DNA from: Pseudoflavonifractor sp. 60
Lineage (GTDB): Bacteria > Bacillota > Clostridia > Oscillospirales > Oscillospiraceae
Length of the DNA: 43,581 bases
Reading direction: 5' to 3'
Assembly: GCF_009911645.1 (NCBI RefSeq)
Contig: NZ_QWKI01000125.1
Span: 1-43,581, forward strand
Shown: in pieces, positions 15,770-23,781 of the stretch
Position numbering within the stretch: position 1 is the stretch's first letter
How the letters are laid out: each line of letters begins with the position of its first letter
Made by a program: the position numbers and the translations under genes
Notes under the pieces: generated by a model
What the model was told of the DNA's origin: nothing
What the model saw: the letters and a program-made list of their open reading frames with translations, nothing else
Database searches by the model: none

Positions 15770-16666
15770 ATGGTCACTGTCCGCCCCTCTGTGTTCGAGG
15801 ACGTCCCCACCCAGCGGGAGCTGTGGAAGCTGGCTTTTGGGGACAGCGACGCCTATATTGACAACTTCTACCGCACCTACTACCGCCCGGAGCGGGTTGT
15901 GGTGCTGGAGGAGGAGGGCGCGGTCTGCTCCATGACCGCCTGGTTCGACACCACCTTTGTGGTCCCCGGTCAGGGGGAGTATCGGGCGGCCTACCTCTAC
16001 GCCGTGGCTACCCATCCCGACTGCCGGGGGCGAGGACTGGCGGGAGAGCTGCTGGCTGGGGCGGATGAGTTTTTCCGCGGCCTGGGCATCCCCGCCGTCA
16101 CCACCGTCCCGGCAGAGCCCTCCCTCCACAACTTCTTCGGGGCCAACGGCTTTCGGGAGTGCTTCCGCGTTCTGGAGAGCTATCAGTACCGGGAGGAGCT
16201 GGAAAAGCTGTCCCCTGCCAATGCCCTCCGCCCCGCCTCTGTGGAGGAGTACGGCCAGGTGCGGGAACAGCTGCTGGCGGACATCCCCCACATCGCCTAC
16301 CCGGAGGACGCCCTGGCCTATCAGGCGGGGTGCTGCGCCCTGGGGGACGGCGGCCTCTTTGTGGGGGACACCCCAGCGGGCCCCATGTGCCTGTGCGCCG
16401 AGCGGGCGGACGGGGAGCTGGTGATGATGAAGGAATTTCTGTGTCCCAGGCAGAGGAGCCTCCAGGATATGGCCCGCATCTGGCTGGACTTTCAGCGAAT
16501 TGCCCCGGCCCGGAGATGGCAGGTCCGCCAGCCCCGGTCCCTGGAGTGGAGCGTGGGCGTCAACGAAGATCTGGGAAAATTCGCCATGCTCAAGTGGCTG
16601 GATTCGGCCATGGAAAAGAGCTGGAATTGGGACACGGTGGGCTACTTGGGCCTGGCGTTTGACTGA
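15770..16666 (+). CDS. GNAT-family N-acetyltransferase, two-domain
   Basis: The start is ATG 15770 behind AAAGGAGG (15754-15761). The 298-residue protein carries a GNAT domain with the acetyl-CoA loop in YAVATHPDCRGRGLAGELL (near residue 80) and the familiar LHNFFGANGFRECF at the end of that domain. The remaining 150 residues resemble the second, inactive GNAT-like domain of Eis-type proteins. The substrate is unknown. A strong terminator follows the gene. Confidence 0.8.
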   Translation: MVTVRPSVFEDVPTQRELWKLAFGDSDAYIDNFYRTYYRPERVVVLEEEGAVCSMTAWFDTTFVVPGQGEYRAAYLYAVATHPDCRGRGLAGELLAGADEFFRGLGIPAVTTVPAEPSLHNFFGANGFRECFRVLESYQYREELEKLSPANALRPASVEEYGQVREQLLADIPHIAYPEDALAYQAGCCALGDGGLFVGDTPAGPMCLCAERADGELVMMKEFLCPRQRSLQDMARIWLDFQRIAPARRWQVRQPRSLEWSVGVNEDLGKFAMLKWLDSAMEKSWNWDTVGYLGLAFD

Positions 16667-16683
16667 GAACTTGCAGAATGACC

Positions 16684-16723
16684 AAAAACGGCTTCTTCTT
16701 TTTGTAGAAAAAGCCGTTTTTTG
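16684..16723 (+). terminator. Terminator after GNAT gene
   Basis: AAAACGGCTT (16685-16694) pairs with AAGCCGTTTT (16711-16720), with a T-tail. Confidence 0.9.
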
Positions 16724-16780
16724 TATTCTTCGCTTTTTGCTACAATTGTTTTGTTGTGGTAACCTCCACAAAAATAGTTC

Positions 16781-16808
16781 TTTACTTTGCGGGATTTTGT
16801 GGTATGAT
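16781..16808 (+). promoter_or_regulatory. Promoter of gdhA
   Basis: TTTACT (16781-16786), a 16-base spacer and TATGAT (16803-16808). An imperfect inverted repeat built on TTTTGTGG/CCACAAAA lies immediately upstream (about 16748-16774) and TTTTGTGG recurs inside the spacer, which could be a regulator site. Confidence 0.6.
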
Positions 16809-16906
16809 ATACACATCAACGCGCAGAGGAAGTCCTTTCCATGGGGGAATGAAGGATTTCCGTCAAAAAAGAGAGTACCCACATATTTTTTAGGAGGAAT
16901 GCCGCT

Positions 16907-18280
16907 ATGAACAAGTACATTGAGAAGGTTCTGAACGAGACCCGCGCCAAGAACGCCAACGAGCCCGAGTTCCTGCAGACCGTGGAGGAGGTCCTCTCCT
17001 CTCTGGAGCCGGTGATCGAGGCCCACCCCGAGTATGAGAAGGTCTCCCTGCTGGAGCGCATGGTGGAGCCCGAGCGCGTCATCGAGTTCCGCGTGACCTG
17101 GGAAGATGACAACCACAACTGGCAGGTCAACCGCGGCTACCGCGTGCAGTACAACGGCGCTCTGGGCCCCTACAAGGGCGGCATCCGTTTCGATCCTTCT
17201 GTCAACCTGTCCATCATCAAGTTCCTGGGCTTCGAGCAGACCTTTAAGGACGCCATGACCGGCCTGCCCATCGGCGGCGCCAAGGGCGGTTCCGACTTTG
17301 ACCCCCGCGGCCGCAGCGAGGCCGAGGTCATGCGCTTCTGCCAGGCTTTCATCACCGAGCTGTACCGCCACATCGGCCAGGACATCGACTGCCCCGCCGG
17401 CGACCTGGGCTGCGGCGGTCGTGAGATCAACTATATGTACGGCCAGTACCGCCGCATTGTGGGCGCTTCCGAGTTCGGCGCTCTGTCCGGCAAGTCTGTG
17501 GCCACCGGCGGCTCCCTGATGCGTCCCGAGGCCACCGGCTACGGCGCTGTGTACTATCTGGACGAGACCCTGAAGTTCCATGGCGACGACATCAAGGGCA
17601 AGAAGATTGCCATCTCCGGCTACGGCAATGTGGGCTGGGGCATCATGCAGAAGGTGGCTGAGCTGGGCGGTATGGTCACCTACTTCGCCGGCCCCGACGG
17701 CTACATCCACGATCCCGACGGTGTTGTTGGCGACGAGAAGCTGAACTACATCCTGGAGATGCGTGCCAAGGATCCCATGCACTGCGCGCCCTATGCCGAG
17801 AAGTTCGGCTGCGAGTTTGTGCCCGGTCAGAAGTGCTGGGGCGTCAAGGATGTGGACGTTTATATGCCCGCCGCGACCCAGAACGACGTCAACATGGAGT
17901 GGGCCGAGAAGATCGCCGCCTCCGGCGTGAAGTACTACATTGAGGTGGCCAATATGCCCACCACCAACGACGCCCTGGAGTTCCTGAAGAAGCAGCCTCA
18001 CCTGGTTGTTGCCCCCTCCAAGGCCGTCAACGCCGGCGGCGTGTCCGTCTCCGAGCTGGAGATGGCCCAGAACGCCGAGCGGCTGTACTGGACCGCCGGA
18101 GAGGTGGACGAGAAGCTGAAGGGCATTATGAAGAACATCTTCAACAACTCCGTTGAGGTGGCCAAGCGCTACAACCTGACCCGCGGCGAGGGCGGCAAGT
18201 TCTACGACCTGGTGGCCGCCGCCAACATCCTGGGCTTCCAGAAGGTGGCCGACGCCATGATGGCTCAGGGTATCTTCTAA
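16907..18280 (+). CDS. gdhA: Glutamate dehydrogenase (hexameric, NADP-type)
   Basis: The enzyme interconverts 2-oxoglutarate plus ammonia and glutamate. The 457-residue protein has the family signature PYKGGIRFDPSVN and LPIGGAKGGSDFDPRGRSE with the substrate-binding lysines, and the nucleotide-binding GYGNVGWG in the second domain. Length fits the hexameric class of about 450 residues. Start ATG 16907 follows TAGGAGG. Codon use is very C/G-ending and uniform, as expected of a highly expressed gene. Its own promoter and terminator make it a single-gene unit. NADP preference is inferred from overall similarity, not from a measured residue. Confidence 0.95.
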   Translation: MNKYIEKVLNETRAKNANEPEFLQTVEEVLSSLEPVIEAHPEYEKVSLLERMVEPERVIEFRVTWEDDNHNWQVNRGYRVQYNGALGPYKGGIRFDPSVNLSIIKFLGFEQTFKDAMTGLPIGGAKGGSDFDPRGRSEAEVMRFCQAFITELYRHIGQDIDCPAGDLGCGGREINYMYGQYRRIVGASEFGALSGKSVATGGSLMRPEATGYGAVYYLDETLKFHGDDIKGKKIAISGYGNVGWGIMQKVAELGGMVTYFAGPDGYIHDPDGVVGDEKLNYILEMRAKDPMHCAPYAEKFGCEFVPGQKCWGVKDVDVYMPAATQNDVNMEWAEKIAASGVKYYIEVANMPTTNDALEFLKKQPHLVVAPSKAVNAGGVSVSELEMAQNAERLYWTAGEVDEKLKGIMKNIFNNSVEVAKRYNLTRGEGGKFYDLVAAANILGFQKVADAMMAQGIF

Positions 18281-18313
18281 GACGCTCTCCTGAAGCCGCA
18301 GCACGAAAACAGC

Positions 18314-18350
18314 AAAAACCCGGGTGTCTTGCGGGGCATCCGGGTTTTCT
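18314..18350 (+). terminator. Terminator of gdhA
   Basis: AAAACCCGGGTG pairs with CATCCGGGTTTT (one mismatch), followed by CTTC. Confidence 0.85.
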
Positions 18351-18405
18351 TCAGCGTCCAATGTCCCTTCAGCCTTTCGTTGGAAGAGAAGGGATTTCCG
18401 CAGAC

Positions 18406-18434
18406 TTGACATTTCGCTCCATCTTACATATACT
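18406..18434 (+). promoter_or_regulatory. Promoter of Cys/His repeat protein gene
   Basis: TTGACA (18406-18411), a 17-base spacer and TATACT (18429-18434). It is near consensus. Confidence 0.8.
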
Positions 18435-18467
18435 GTTCTACAAATTTCTTTATGAGGTGAAAATGGT

Positions 18468-18974
18468 ATGCACACCAAAAAAATGATTTACTGCGCAATG
18501 GCCTTTGCACTTGCGGCTGCTCTGCTGGTGTCTACGGGTTTTGCCTGCGGCAGACATCACGGCGGAAACCGGCAGCGGGTTTCCCCTGCGGTCTACCTGT
18601 GTCCTGTGGAGGATTGTGAGGAGTATGGACGGCATATCCATGACGGCGTGACCTATTGCGGCTATGACCACAGCGGCGGAGTCTGCAATGGCCAGTGTGC
18701 CGCTCTGTGTTCGGTGGAGGACTGTCAGATTGCCGGACGGCATACCCATGATGACGCCATCTGCTGCGGCTATGACCACGAGAGCGGATTCTGTGACGGG
18801 ACCTGTGCCGCCCTGTGTACCGTGGAAAACTGCGAGATCATTGGCCGGCATACCCACAGTGGTACCGTTTACTGCGGATATGCCCACGGCGGTTGCTTCT
18901 GTGATGGCACCTGCGCCAACGCCGCTCCTGTGGCTTCACGCGGCTTCCGCCAGCACCATGGCGGGCACTGCTGA
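18468..18974 (+). CDS. Secreted protein with three Cys/His-rich repeats
   Basis: I do not recognise a named family. The 168-residue protein has an N-terminal signal peptide with cleavage likely near Ala26. Three tandem 36-residue repeats follow (45-80, 81-116, 117-152). Each repeat follows the pattern L-C-x-V-E-[DN]-C, G-R-H-x-H, C-G-Y-x-H and G-x-C-x-G-x-C, giving at least five Cys and three His per unit. The tail is His-rich (RQHHGGHC). The spacing suggests metal binding or disulphide-stapled modules outside the membrane. The start at ATG 18468 has GAGGTG eight bases upstream. A near-consensus promoter and its own terminator make it an independent, possibly strong, unit. Confidence 0.75.
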   Translation: MHTKKMIYCAMAFALAAALLVSTGFACGRHHGGNRQRVSPAVYLCPVEDCEEYGRHIHDGVTYCGYDHSGGVCNGQCAALCSVEDCQIAGRHTHDDAICCGYDHESGFCDGTCAALCTVENCEIIGRHTHSGTVYCGYAHGGCFCDGTCANAAPVASRGFRQHHGGHC

Positions 18975-18992
18975 TCAATACCTGAATTGCCG

Positions 18993-19028
18993 CGAGGTCC
19001 GGAACATTCTTCCGGGCCTCGATTTTAT
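18993..19028 (+). terminator. Terminator after Cys/His repeat gene
   Basis: CGAGGTCCGGAA (18993-19004) pairs with TTCCGGGCCTCG (19010-19021), followed by ATTTTAT. Confidence 0.85.
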
Positions 19029-19198
19029 CGCCTATGCGTTTTTTGGAAAACTTACTTTAATTCGTAAAGTATCTTTTGTAGGATAGGACGACCCTAGTCT
19101 GCCGCTTGTGCGCTCCTGCGGCATCACAAAGTGGAACTACCCCGGCAGTTCTGCAAATTTTCTCTACATTGCGAATGAAAGAAAAACTTTAAAATCCC

Positions 19199-19227
19199 TT
19201 GACAAAAGACTTTTTCATTGATAAAAT
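19199..19227 (+). promoter_or_regulatory. Promoter of rplU-prp-rpmA operon
   Basis: TTGACA (19199-19204), a 17-base spacer and TAAAAT (19222-19227). Confidence 0.8.
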
Positions 19228-19232
19228 ACTAC

Positions 19233-19300
19233 AGCCGCGTTGAACAGGTCCGCAAGAGGGGAGACCCCGCCTGGGAGAGCGAGCCCGTAATAAAGGAGTT
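19233..19300 (+). promoter_or_regulatory. L21 leader-like ribosomal protein leader
   Basis: Between the promoter and the rplU start lies a structured leader: CAGG ... CCTG encloses the hairpin GGGGAGACCCC near 19258-19268. Firmicutes rplU mRNAs carry a conserved L21 leader thought to mediate feedback by L21. Location and structure fit; I did not compare it with the Rfam model. Confidence 0.55.
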
Positions 19301-19307
19301 GAATACT

Positions 19308-19619
19308 ATGCAGGCAATTATTGTGACTGGCGGCAAGCAGTACAAGGTGGCGCAGGGTGATACCCTGTTCATTGAGAAGCTGGAGGCCGAGGCCGGCCAG
19401 ACCATCACCTTCGACCAGGTGCTGGCAGTTCTGGACGGGGACAAGGCCACCTTTGGCGCTCCCACTGTGGAGGGCGCTTCCGTGGACGCCACTGTGGTCA
19501 AGAACGGCAAGGGCAAGAAGATCCGCATCTTTAAGTACACCCCCAAGAAGGGCTACCGCAAGCGCCAGGGCCATCGTCAGCCCTACACCAAGGTGGAAAT
19601 CGGCGCGATCAAGGCCTGA
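19308..19619 (+). CDS. rplU: 50S ribosomal protein L21
   Basis: The 103-residue protein starts [18 protein letters not shown] and contains [23 protein letters not shown] across its signature region, both typical of bL21. L21 binds 23S rRNA in the large subunit. ATG 19308 follows AAAGGAG; longer upstream readings run into the leader. Its stop shares a base with the next start. The order L21, Prp, L27 is characteristic of Firmicutes. Confidence 0.97.
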   Translation: MQAIIVTGGKQYKVAQGDTLFIEKLEAEAGQTITFDQVLAVLDGDKATFGAPTVEGASVDATVVKNGKGKKIRIFKYTPKKGYRKRQGHRQPYTKVEIGAIKA

Positions 19620-19948
19620 TGACCACCGTCACATTTCATTCTGAGGGCAGCCGCATGACTGGCTTTGACATGCAGGGCCACAGCGGCTACGCCCCCCAGG
19701 GAGAGGATATTGTGTGCGCTGCCCTCACCAGCGCCGTTCGCCTGATTGCGTGTGCAGTCAACGACGTGCTGGGGCTGGAGGCCTCGGTGAAGGTGCGGGA
19801 CAAGGACGCGCTGATCTCCCTGAAGCTCCCCAAGGCCCTGGACCCGGACAGCGAGAGCGTTTGCCAGACTCTGCTGGCGGCCCTCATGGTCCACTGTGTC
19901 CAGCTGGCTGAGGAGTACCCTGAAAATATATCCGTTATGGAGGTGTAG
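19619..19948 (+). CDS. prp: Ribosomal-processing cysteine protease Prp
   Basis: The 109-residue protein (YsxB/Prp family) removes the N-terminal extension of ribosomal protein L27. The catalytic pair is visible as His in GHSGYA and Cys in DIVCAALTSAV. It lies between rplU and rpmA and its substrate is the next gene product. It starts at the ATG overlapping the L21 stop and ends with TAG three bases before rpmA. Confidence 0.93.
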   Translation: MTTVTFHSEGSRMTGFDMQGHSGYAPQGEDIVCAALTSAVRLIACAVNDVLGLEASVKVRDKDALISLKLPKALDPDSESVCQTLLAALMVHCVQLAEEYPENISVMEV

Positions 19949-19951
19949 AAG

Positions 19952-20242
19952 ATGCTGAATATTGGTTTGCAGTTTTTCGCCCATAAAAAGGGCGTGGGCT
20001 CCACCCGCAACGGTCGTGATTCCAAGGCCAAGCGGCTGGGCGTGAAGCGGGGCGACGGTCAGTTTGTGCTGGCCGGCAACGTCCTGGTCCGCCAGCGGGG
20101 AACCCATATCCATCCCGGCGTCAACGTGGGCAAGGGCAGCGACGACACCCTGTTCGCCATGAAGTCCGGCCGCGTGAAGTTCGAGCGCCTGGGCAAGGAC
20201 CGCAAGCAGGTCTCCATTGTGGAAGAGGCCGCTGCGGAATAA
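19952..20242 (+). CDS. rpmA: 50S ribosomal protein L27 with cleavable N-terminal extension
   Basis: The 96-residue protein begins [18 protein letters not shown]. The LQFFA segment is the Prp cleavage motif of Firmicutes; processing between Phe and Ala exposes the mature end that reaches the peptidyl transferase centre. The rest ([17 protein letters not shown]) is a textbook bL27. Prp is encoded immediately upstream. A strong terminator follows. Confidence 0.97.
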   Translation: MLNIGLQFFAHKKGVGSTRNGRDSKAKRLGVKRGDGQFVLAGNVLVRQRGTHIHPGVNVGKGSDDTLFAMKSGRVKFERLGKDRKQVSIVEEAAAE

Positions 20243-20253
20243 TCACCAAACAT

Positions 20254-20286
20254 AAAGCCGCAAACGAACGCCGTTTGCGGCTTTTG
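20254..20286 (+). terminator. Terminator of rplU operon
   Basis: AAAGCCGCAAACG pairs with CGTTTGCGGCTTT around a short loop, followed by TGC. Confidence 0.92.
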
Positions 20287-20325
20287 CTTCATATGGATTG
20301 TTAATCTGTCAAAAGGAGGCAGTTT

Positions 20326-20760
20326 ATGGAGTACAGAAAATTTCCCCAGGGCTACGCCATGCGCCTGGACCCCGGGGAGGAGGTGGTGGCCTGTCTGACC
20401 CAGCTGGTGGACCGGGAGAATGTCCGGCTGGGTTCCGTCTCCGCCCTGGGTGCGGCCAACGATGTGACCATCGGTATTTTTAACACATCGGAGAAAAAAT
20501 ATTACTCCCGGCGCTATCAGGGGGAGTATGAGATCTCCGCCCTGGTGGGGAACGTGACCCGGCAGGAGGGGAAGCCCTACCTCCACCTCCATATTACCAT
20601 CGGCAATCCGGTGACCGGGGAGGTCCACGCCGGCCACCTGTCCTCCTGCACCATCAGCGCCACTCTGGAGCTGTTCTTGCAGGTGTGGGAGGGGGAGCTG
20701 GGCCGGAAATTCAGTGATACTGTGGGCCTGAACCTGTTGGACTTTGAGGGAGGAAGCTGA
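20326..20760 (+). CDS. PPC/DUF296-domain protein
   Basis: The 144-residue protein is a single PPC (DUF296) domain, found in plant AT-hook proteins and in bacterial standalone trimers. YLHLHITIGNPVTGEVHAGHL carries the conserved histidines that bind metal in the bacterial proteins. RLGSVSALGAANDVTIGIF is another family-typical strand. The biological role of bacterial members is not known. ATG 20326 follows AAAGGAGG. The stop shares a base with the next start, so they are coupled. Confidence 0.85.
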   Translation: MEYRKFPQGYAMRLDPGEEVVACLTQLVDRENVRLGSVSALGAANDVTIGIFNTSEKKYYSRRYQGEYEISALVGNVTRQEGKPYLHLHITIGNPVTGEVHAGHLSSCTISATLELFLQVWEGELGRKFSDTVGLNLLDFEGGS

Positions 20761-21377
20761 TGGACATCAAGACACGCCAGCACAGCGGAATGCTCTACCT
20801 GCCCGGGGACCCGGGGCTTCAGCGGGAGCAGCTCCAGTGTCTGGACAAGCTGTTTGCGTTCAATCAGGTGCGCCCCTCTGACCTGGAGAGGAAGGCGGCG
20901 CTGCTCAAGGAGATGTTCGCCGAGATCGGGGAGAACTGCTATATCGAGACCCCCTTCCACGCCAACTGGGGCGGAAAACACGTCCACTTTGGGAGAAACA
21001 TCTACGCCAACTTTAACCTGACTCTGGTGGACGACACCCACATCTACGTGGGGGACTACACCCAGTTTGGCCCCAATGTGGTGCTGGCCACGGCGGGCCA
21101 CCCCATTGACCCGGAGCTGCGGGAGCAGGCTTATCAGTACAACGCCCCCATCCGCATTGGCCGCAACTGCTGGCTGGGGGCAAATGTGGTGGTGGTCCCT
21201 GGCGTCACCATCGGCGACAATGTGGTGGTAGGCGCGGGGGGCGTGGTGACCTGGGACCTGCCCTCCAGTGTGGTGGCGGCGGGCAACCCCTGCCGGATTC
21301 TGCGGGAGGTAAACGACCGGGACCGGGAATACTACTTCAAGGACCGAAGGATTGATTGGAGCGACATGGGAGGCTGA
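20760..21377 (+). CDS. Maltose/galactoside O-acetyltransferase-type hexapeptide enzyme
   Basis: The 205-residue protein has an N-terminal Mac domain (QCLDKLFAFNQVRPSDLERK) followed by left-handed beta-helix hexapeptide repeats (IYVGDYTQFGPNVVLATAGH; IGRNCWLGANVVVVPGVTIG). The catalytic His lies in the ATAGHP segment. Such enzymes move acetyl from acetyl-CoA to sugars. It overlaps the PPC gene by one base. Confidence 0.88.
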   Translation: MDIKTRQHSGMLYLPGDPGLQREQLQCLDKLFAFNQVRPSDLERKAALLKEMFAEIGENCYIETPFHANWGGKHVHFGRNIYANFNLTLVDDTHIYVGDYTQFGPNVVLATAGHPIDPELREQAYQYNAPIRIGRNCWLGANVVVVPGVTIGDNVVVGAGGVVTWDLPSSVVAAGNPCRILREVNDRDREYYFKDRRIDWSDMGG

Positions 21378-21381
21378 CTAT

Positions 21382-21681
21382 ATGGAACCATGGCTGTATG
21401 TGATGTTTATTGAGAAAACCAAATCCTACAACAAGCTGACAAAAGCCGCCGTGGAACGGCATGTGGCTAACCTGAAAGCCCTGGATGAGGCCGGACACAT
21501 CGAACTGGCCGGAGTGTTCAAGGGCTACACCGGCGTGGCAGGGATGTATATCCTCAAGGCGGAGAGCTACGAGGCGGCGGAGGCACTGTGCAGACAGGAG
21601 CCTCTGGTGGTAGAGGGCTTCGCTACTTACAAGCTGAAAGCCCTCCAGCCGGCGAACCGGGAAAACAATTATCTGCTGTAA
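21382..21681 (+). CDS. YciI-like small protein
   Basis: The start is ATG 21382, after GGGAGG, five bases beyond the previous stop. The 99-residue protein has the YciI ferredoxin-like pattern: LYVMFIEKTKSYNKL, ERHVANLKALDEAGHIELAG and AAEALCRQEPLVVEGFATYK. YciI-type proteins are small dimers whose reaction is usually unknown. It is probably the last gene of the 20326 operon. Confidence 0.75.
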   Translation: MEPWLYVMFIEKTKSYNKLTKAAVERHVANLKALDEAGHIELAGVFKGYTGVAGMYILKAESYEAAEALCRQEPLVVEGFATYKLKALQPANRENNYLL

Positions 21682-21710
21682 ATCAGTTTTGACAGAAGGA
21701 GGTGCCCAAC

Positions 21711-22991
21711 ATGGCAGCACCCTTTGTAGATACCGCGAAGATCACCGTCCGCTCCGGGAACGGGGGCAACGGTGTGGTGTCCTTTCACCGGGAGAAATAC
21801 GTGGCCAACGGCGGCCCTGACGGCGGCGACGGGGGTCGGGGCGGCGACATTGTGGTGGAGATCAACGACCATATGTCGACCCTGATGGACTTCCGCTACA
21901 AGCGTAAGTATGTGGCGGGCAGCGGCGCCGACGGTGCAGGCAAGAAGTGTACCGGCAGGGACGGGGAGGACCTGGTCATCCGGGTCCCCCGGGGGACGGT
22001 GATCCGGGACGCCGAGACCGGGGAGATCATCCAGGATATGTCCCAGACCGACCGGTTTGTCCTGTGCCGGGGGGGGCGGGGAGGCTGGGGCAACCAGCAC
22101 TTTGCGACCCCCACCCGGCAGGTGCCCCGCTTCGCCAAGGCGGGCCTGCCCGGGGAGAGCCGGGATGTGGTGCTGGAGCTGAAGCTGCTGGCCGACGTGG
22201 GGCTGGTGGGCTTCCCCAACGTGGGCAAATCCACACTGCTCAGCGTGGTCAGCCGGGCCCAGCCCAAAATCGCCAACTACCACTTTACGACCCTCTTCCC
22301 CAATCTGGGCGTCGTCTTCGTGGAGGAGGGGGTCTCCTTCGTCATGGCCGACATCCCCGGCATTATCGAGGGGGCTGCCGAGGGGGGGGGTCTGGGCCAC
22401 GACTTCCTGCGGCACATCGACCGCTGCCGGCTGCTCATCCATGTGGTAGACGTGTCCGGCTCAGAGGGGCGGGACCCGGTGGCTGATTTCCAGGCCATCA
22501 ACGCCGAGCTGGCCCAGTACTCCCCTGAGCTGGCCGCCCGGAAGATGATCGTGGCGGCCAACAAGACGGACATTATGACCGACCCCGCCCTGCTGGACAA
22601 GCTGCGGGCCCATGTGGAGGGACAGGGACTGGAGCTCCTTGAGATTTCCGCCGCCGCCCACCAGGGGACCCGGGAGCTGGTACTAAAGGCTGCCCAGGAG
22701 CTCCAGGATCTGCCCCCTGTGGCGGTGTATGAGCCCACCTATGTGGAGCGCCCCCCCCAGGTGGACACCAGCGGCGAGGTGGAGATCCAGGAGTTTGACG
22801 GTACCTGGGTCGTGGACGCCCCCTGGCTCCAGCGGCTCATTGCCAACGTAAACTTCGGCGACTACGAGTCCCGGAACTGGTTCGATCAGAAGCTGCGCCA
22901 GTCGGGGCTGTTCGACAAGCTGGAGGAGATGGGCATCAAGGACGGGGACATTGTGTCCATGTACGACCTGGAGTTTGAGTATCAGAGATAA
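21711..22991 (+). CDS. obgE: GTPase Obg/CgtA
   Basis: The start is ATG 21711, eight bases after AAGGAGG; a GTG at 21702 overlaps the SD. The 426-residue protein has the glycine-rich Obg fold (NGGNGVVSFHREKYVANGGP), then a GTPase domain with GFPNVGKSTLL near 165-175, DIPGIIEGA and NKTD. A full OCT C-terminal domain ends it (GTWVVDAPWLQRLIANVNF). Obg works in 50S ribosome assembly and stress control. It ends with a strong terminator. Confidence 0.96.
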   Translation: MAAPFVDTAKITVRSGNGGNGVVSFHREKYVANGGPDGGDGGRGGDIVVEINDHMSTLMDFRYKRKYVAGSGADGAGKKCTGRDGEDLVIRVPRGTVIRDAETGEIIQDMSQTDRFVLCRGGRGGWGNQHFATPTRQVPRFAKAGLPGESRDVVLELKLLADVGLVGFPNVGKSTLLSVVSRAQPKIANYHFTTLFPNLGVVFVEEGVSFVMADIPGIIEGAAEGGGLGHDFLRHIDRCRLLIHVVDVSGSEGRDPVADFQAINAELAQYSPELAARKMIVAANKTDIMTDPALLDKLRAHVEGQGLELLEISAAAHQGTRELVLKAAQELQDLPPVAVYEPTYVERPPQVDTSGEVEIQEFDGTWVVDAPWLQRLIANVNFGDYESRNWFDQKLRQSGLFDKLEEMGIKDGDIVSMYDLEFEYQR

Positions 22992-23046
22992 AGGCTTTGG
23001 TACTTCCCTGAAATGGGGCGGGAGCCTTTGCGGTATTTTTTTGTGG
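22990..23046 (+). terminator. Terminator of obg
   Basis: AAAGGCT (22990-22996) pairs with AGCCTTT (23023-23029), with an inner stem CCC/GGG; a seven-T run follows near 23036. Confidence 0.8.
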
Positions 23047-23070
23047 AAAAGGGAAATTTGAAAATAAGGA

Positions 23071-23099
23071 TTGATAATCGGGGAAAATTATAGTACAAT
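23071..23099 (+). promoter_or_regulatory. Promoter of SRP RNA
   Basis: TTGATA (23071-23076), a 17-base spacer and TACAAT (23094-23099). Confidence 0.8.
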
Positions 23100-23105
23100 A
23101 ACTCT

Positions 23106-23428
23106 CAGACATTGTTCCGCTTCGGCGCGGAGCAAGGCCGCACTAGTTGGGGAGATAGCGGTGCCCTGTACCCGCAATCCGCTACAGCGGGAATGAATCC
23201 CGGCCCCCGGACGTGTGGATGTACTGTCTGCCCTGGAAAAGCAGTGATGATAGACCGGTCCCGCGCAACGGGGCTGCCGTGAACCGTGTCAGGCGGGGAA
23301 CCGAGCAGCACTAAGCGGTTTGACCCGTGTGCCGCGGGGATACTGTTCTTGAGCCGGCTGTCCAGGTAACGGGTATGTCCCGCGCTTCAAAGGCCGGTGT
23401 GCGGTCTTGCTCCGCGCCGGATATTTTT
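23106..23428 (+). ncRNA. ffs: Signal recognition particle RNA, large Firmicutes type
   Basis: The sequence contains AGATAGCGGTGCCCTGTA and the apical domain GTCAGG-CGG-GGAA-CCG-AGCAGCA with the GGAA tetraloop at 23297-23300, the binding site for Ffh. The 5' stretch GGCGCGGAGCAAGGCCGCAC (from 23124) pairs with the complementary run ending at 23418, closing the Alu-Srp long helix. A T-rich tail ends near 23428. The Alu-containing large form is that of Bacillus and Clostridia. The gene lies directly upstream of dnaX, its usual neighbourhood. Confidence 0.93.
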
Positions 23429-23463
23429 ATGGGCCCGGCCAAAGTGAGCGTCGAGGAGATACC

Positions 23464-23739
23464 ATGAGATTTGTGTTAGATACCAGTTATTCAGAGGAAG
23501 AATTGCAATTTCTCAGAGAACATGACTGCGAAATTCTATCGGAAATAAAACTTTCCAAGACAAATTTTTCTGAAACCGAGACTCCGCGCCGGATATTCAA
23601 ATATGGCCGTACATATATTGCTGAGATTTTGGATGACGAAGCAGGAGAGCCGGTTTGGGCAGTTTTGACAAAATGGAAGGGCTTCTATCGGTTTTCAGAT
23701 TGCTATGACAGTTTAGAAGCATTGGAACAAGGACTGTAG
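23464..23739 (+). CDS. Hypothetical 91-residue protein
   Basis: I do not recognise this protein. It starts at ATG 23464 with GAGGAGA upstream, 36 bases after the SRP RNA. It is hydrophilic, with FVLDTSYSEEELQFLREHD at the start and VWAVLTKWKGFYRFSDC near the end. Its codons are clearly AT-richer than those of obg and dnaX on either side, which suggests recent acquisition. It ends with TAG 42 bases before dnaX. Confidence 0.55.
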   Translation: MRFVLDTSYSEEELQFLREHDCEILSEIKLSKTNFSETETPRRIFKYGRTYIAEILDDEAGEPVWAVLTKWKGFYRFSDCYDSLEALEQGL

Positions 23740-23781
23740 ATCCAGTTATTTGAGTTGGATCGACCTGGAGGTGAACAGTAG

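Noticed and set aside
15485-18478. A very long minus-strand open frame opposite pspC, the GNAT gene and gdhA
   Set aside because: It is a shadow of GC-rich coding DNA; the protein is low-complexity (Gly, His, Leu, Val), has no SD, and the plus-strand genes are well-known families.
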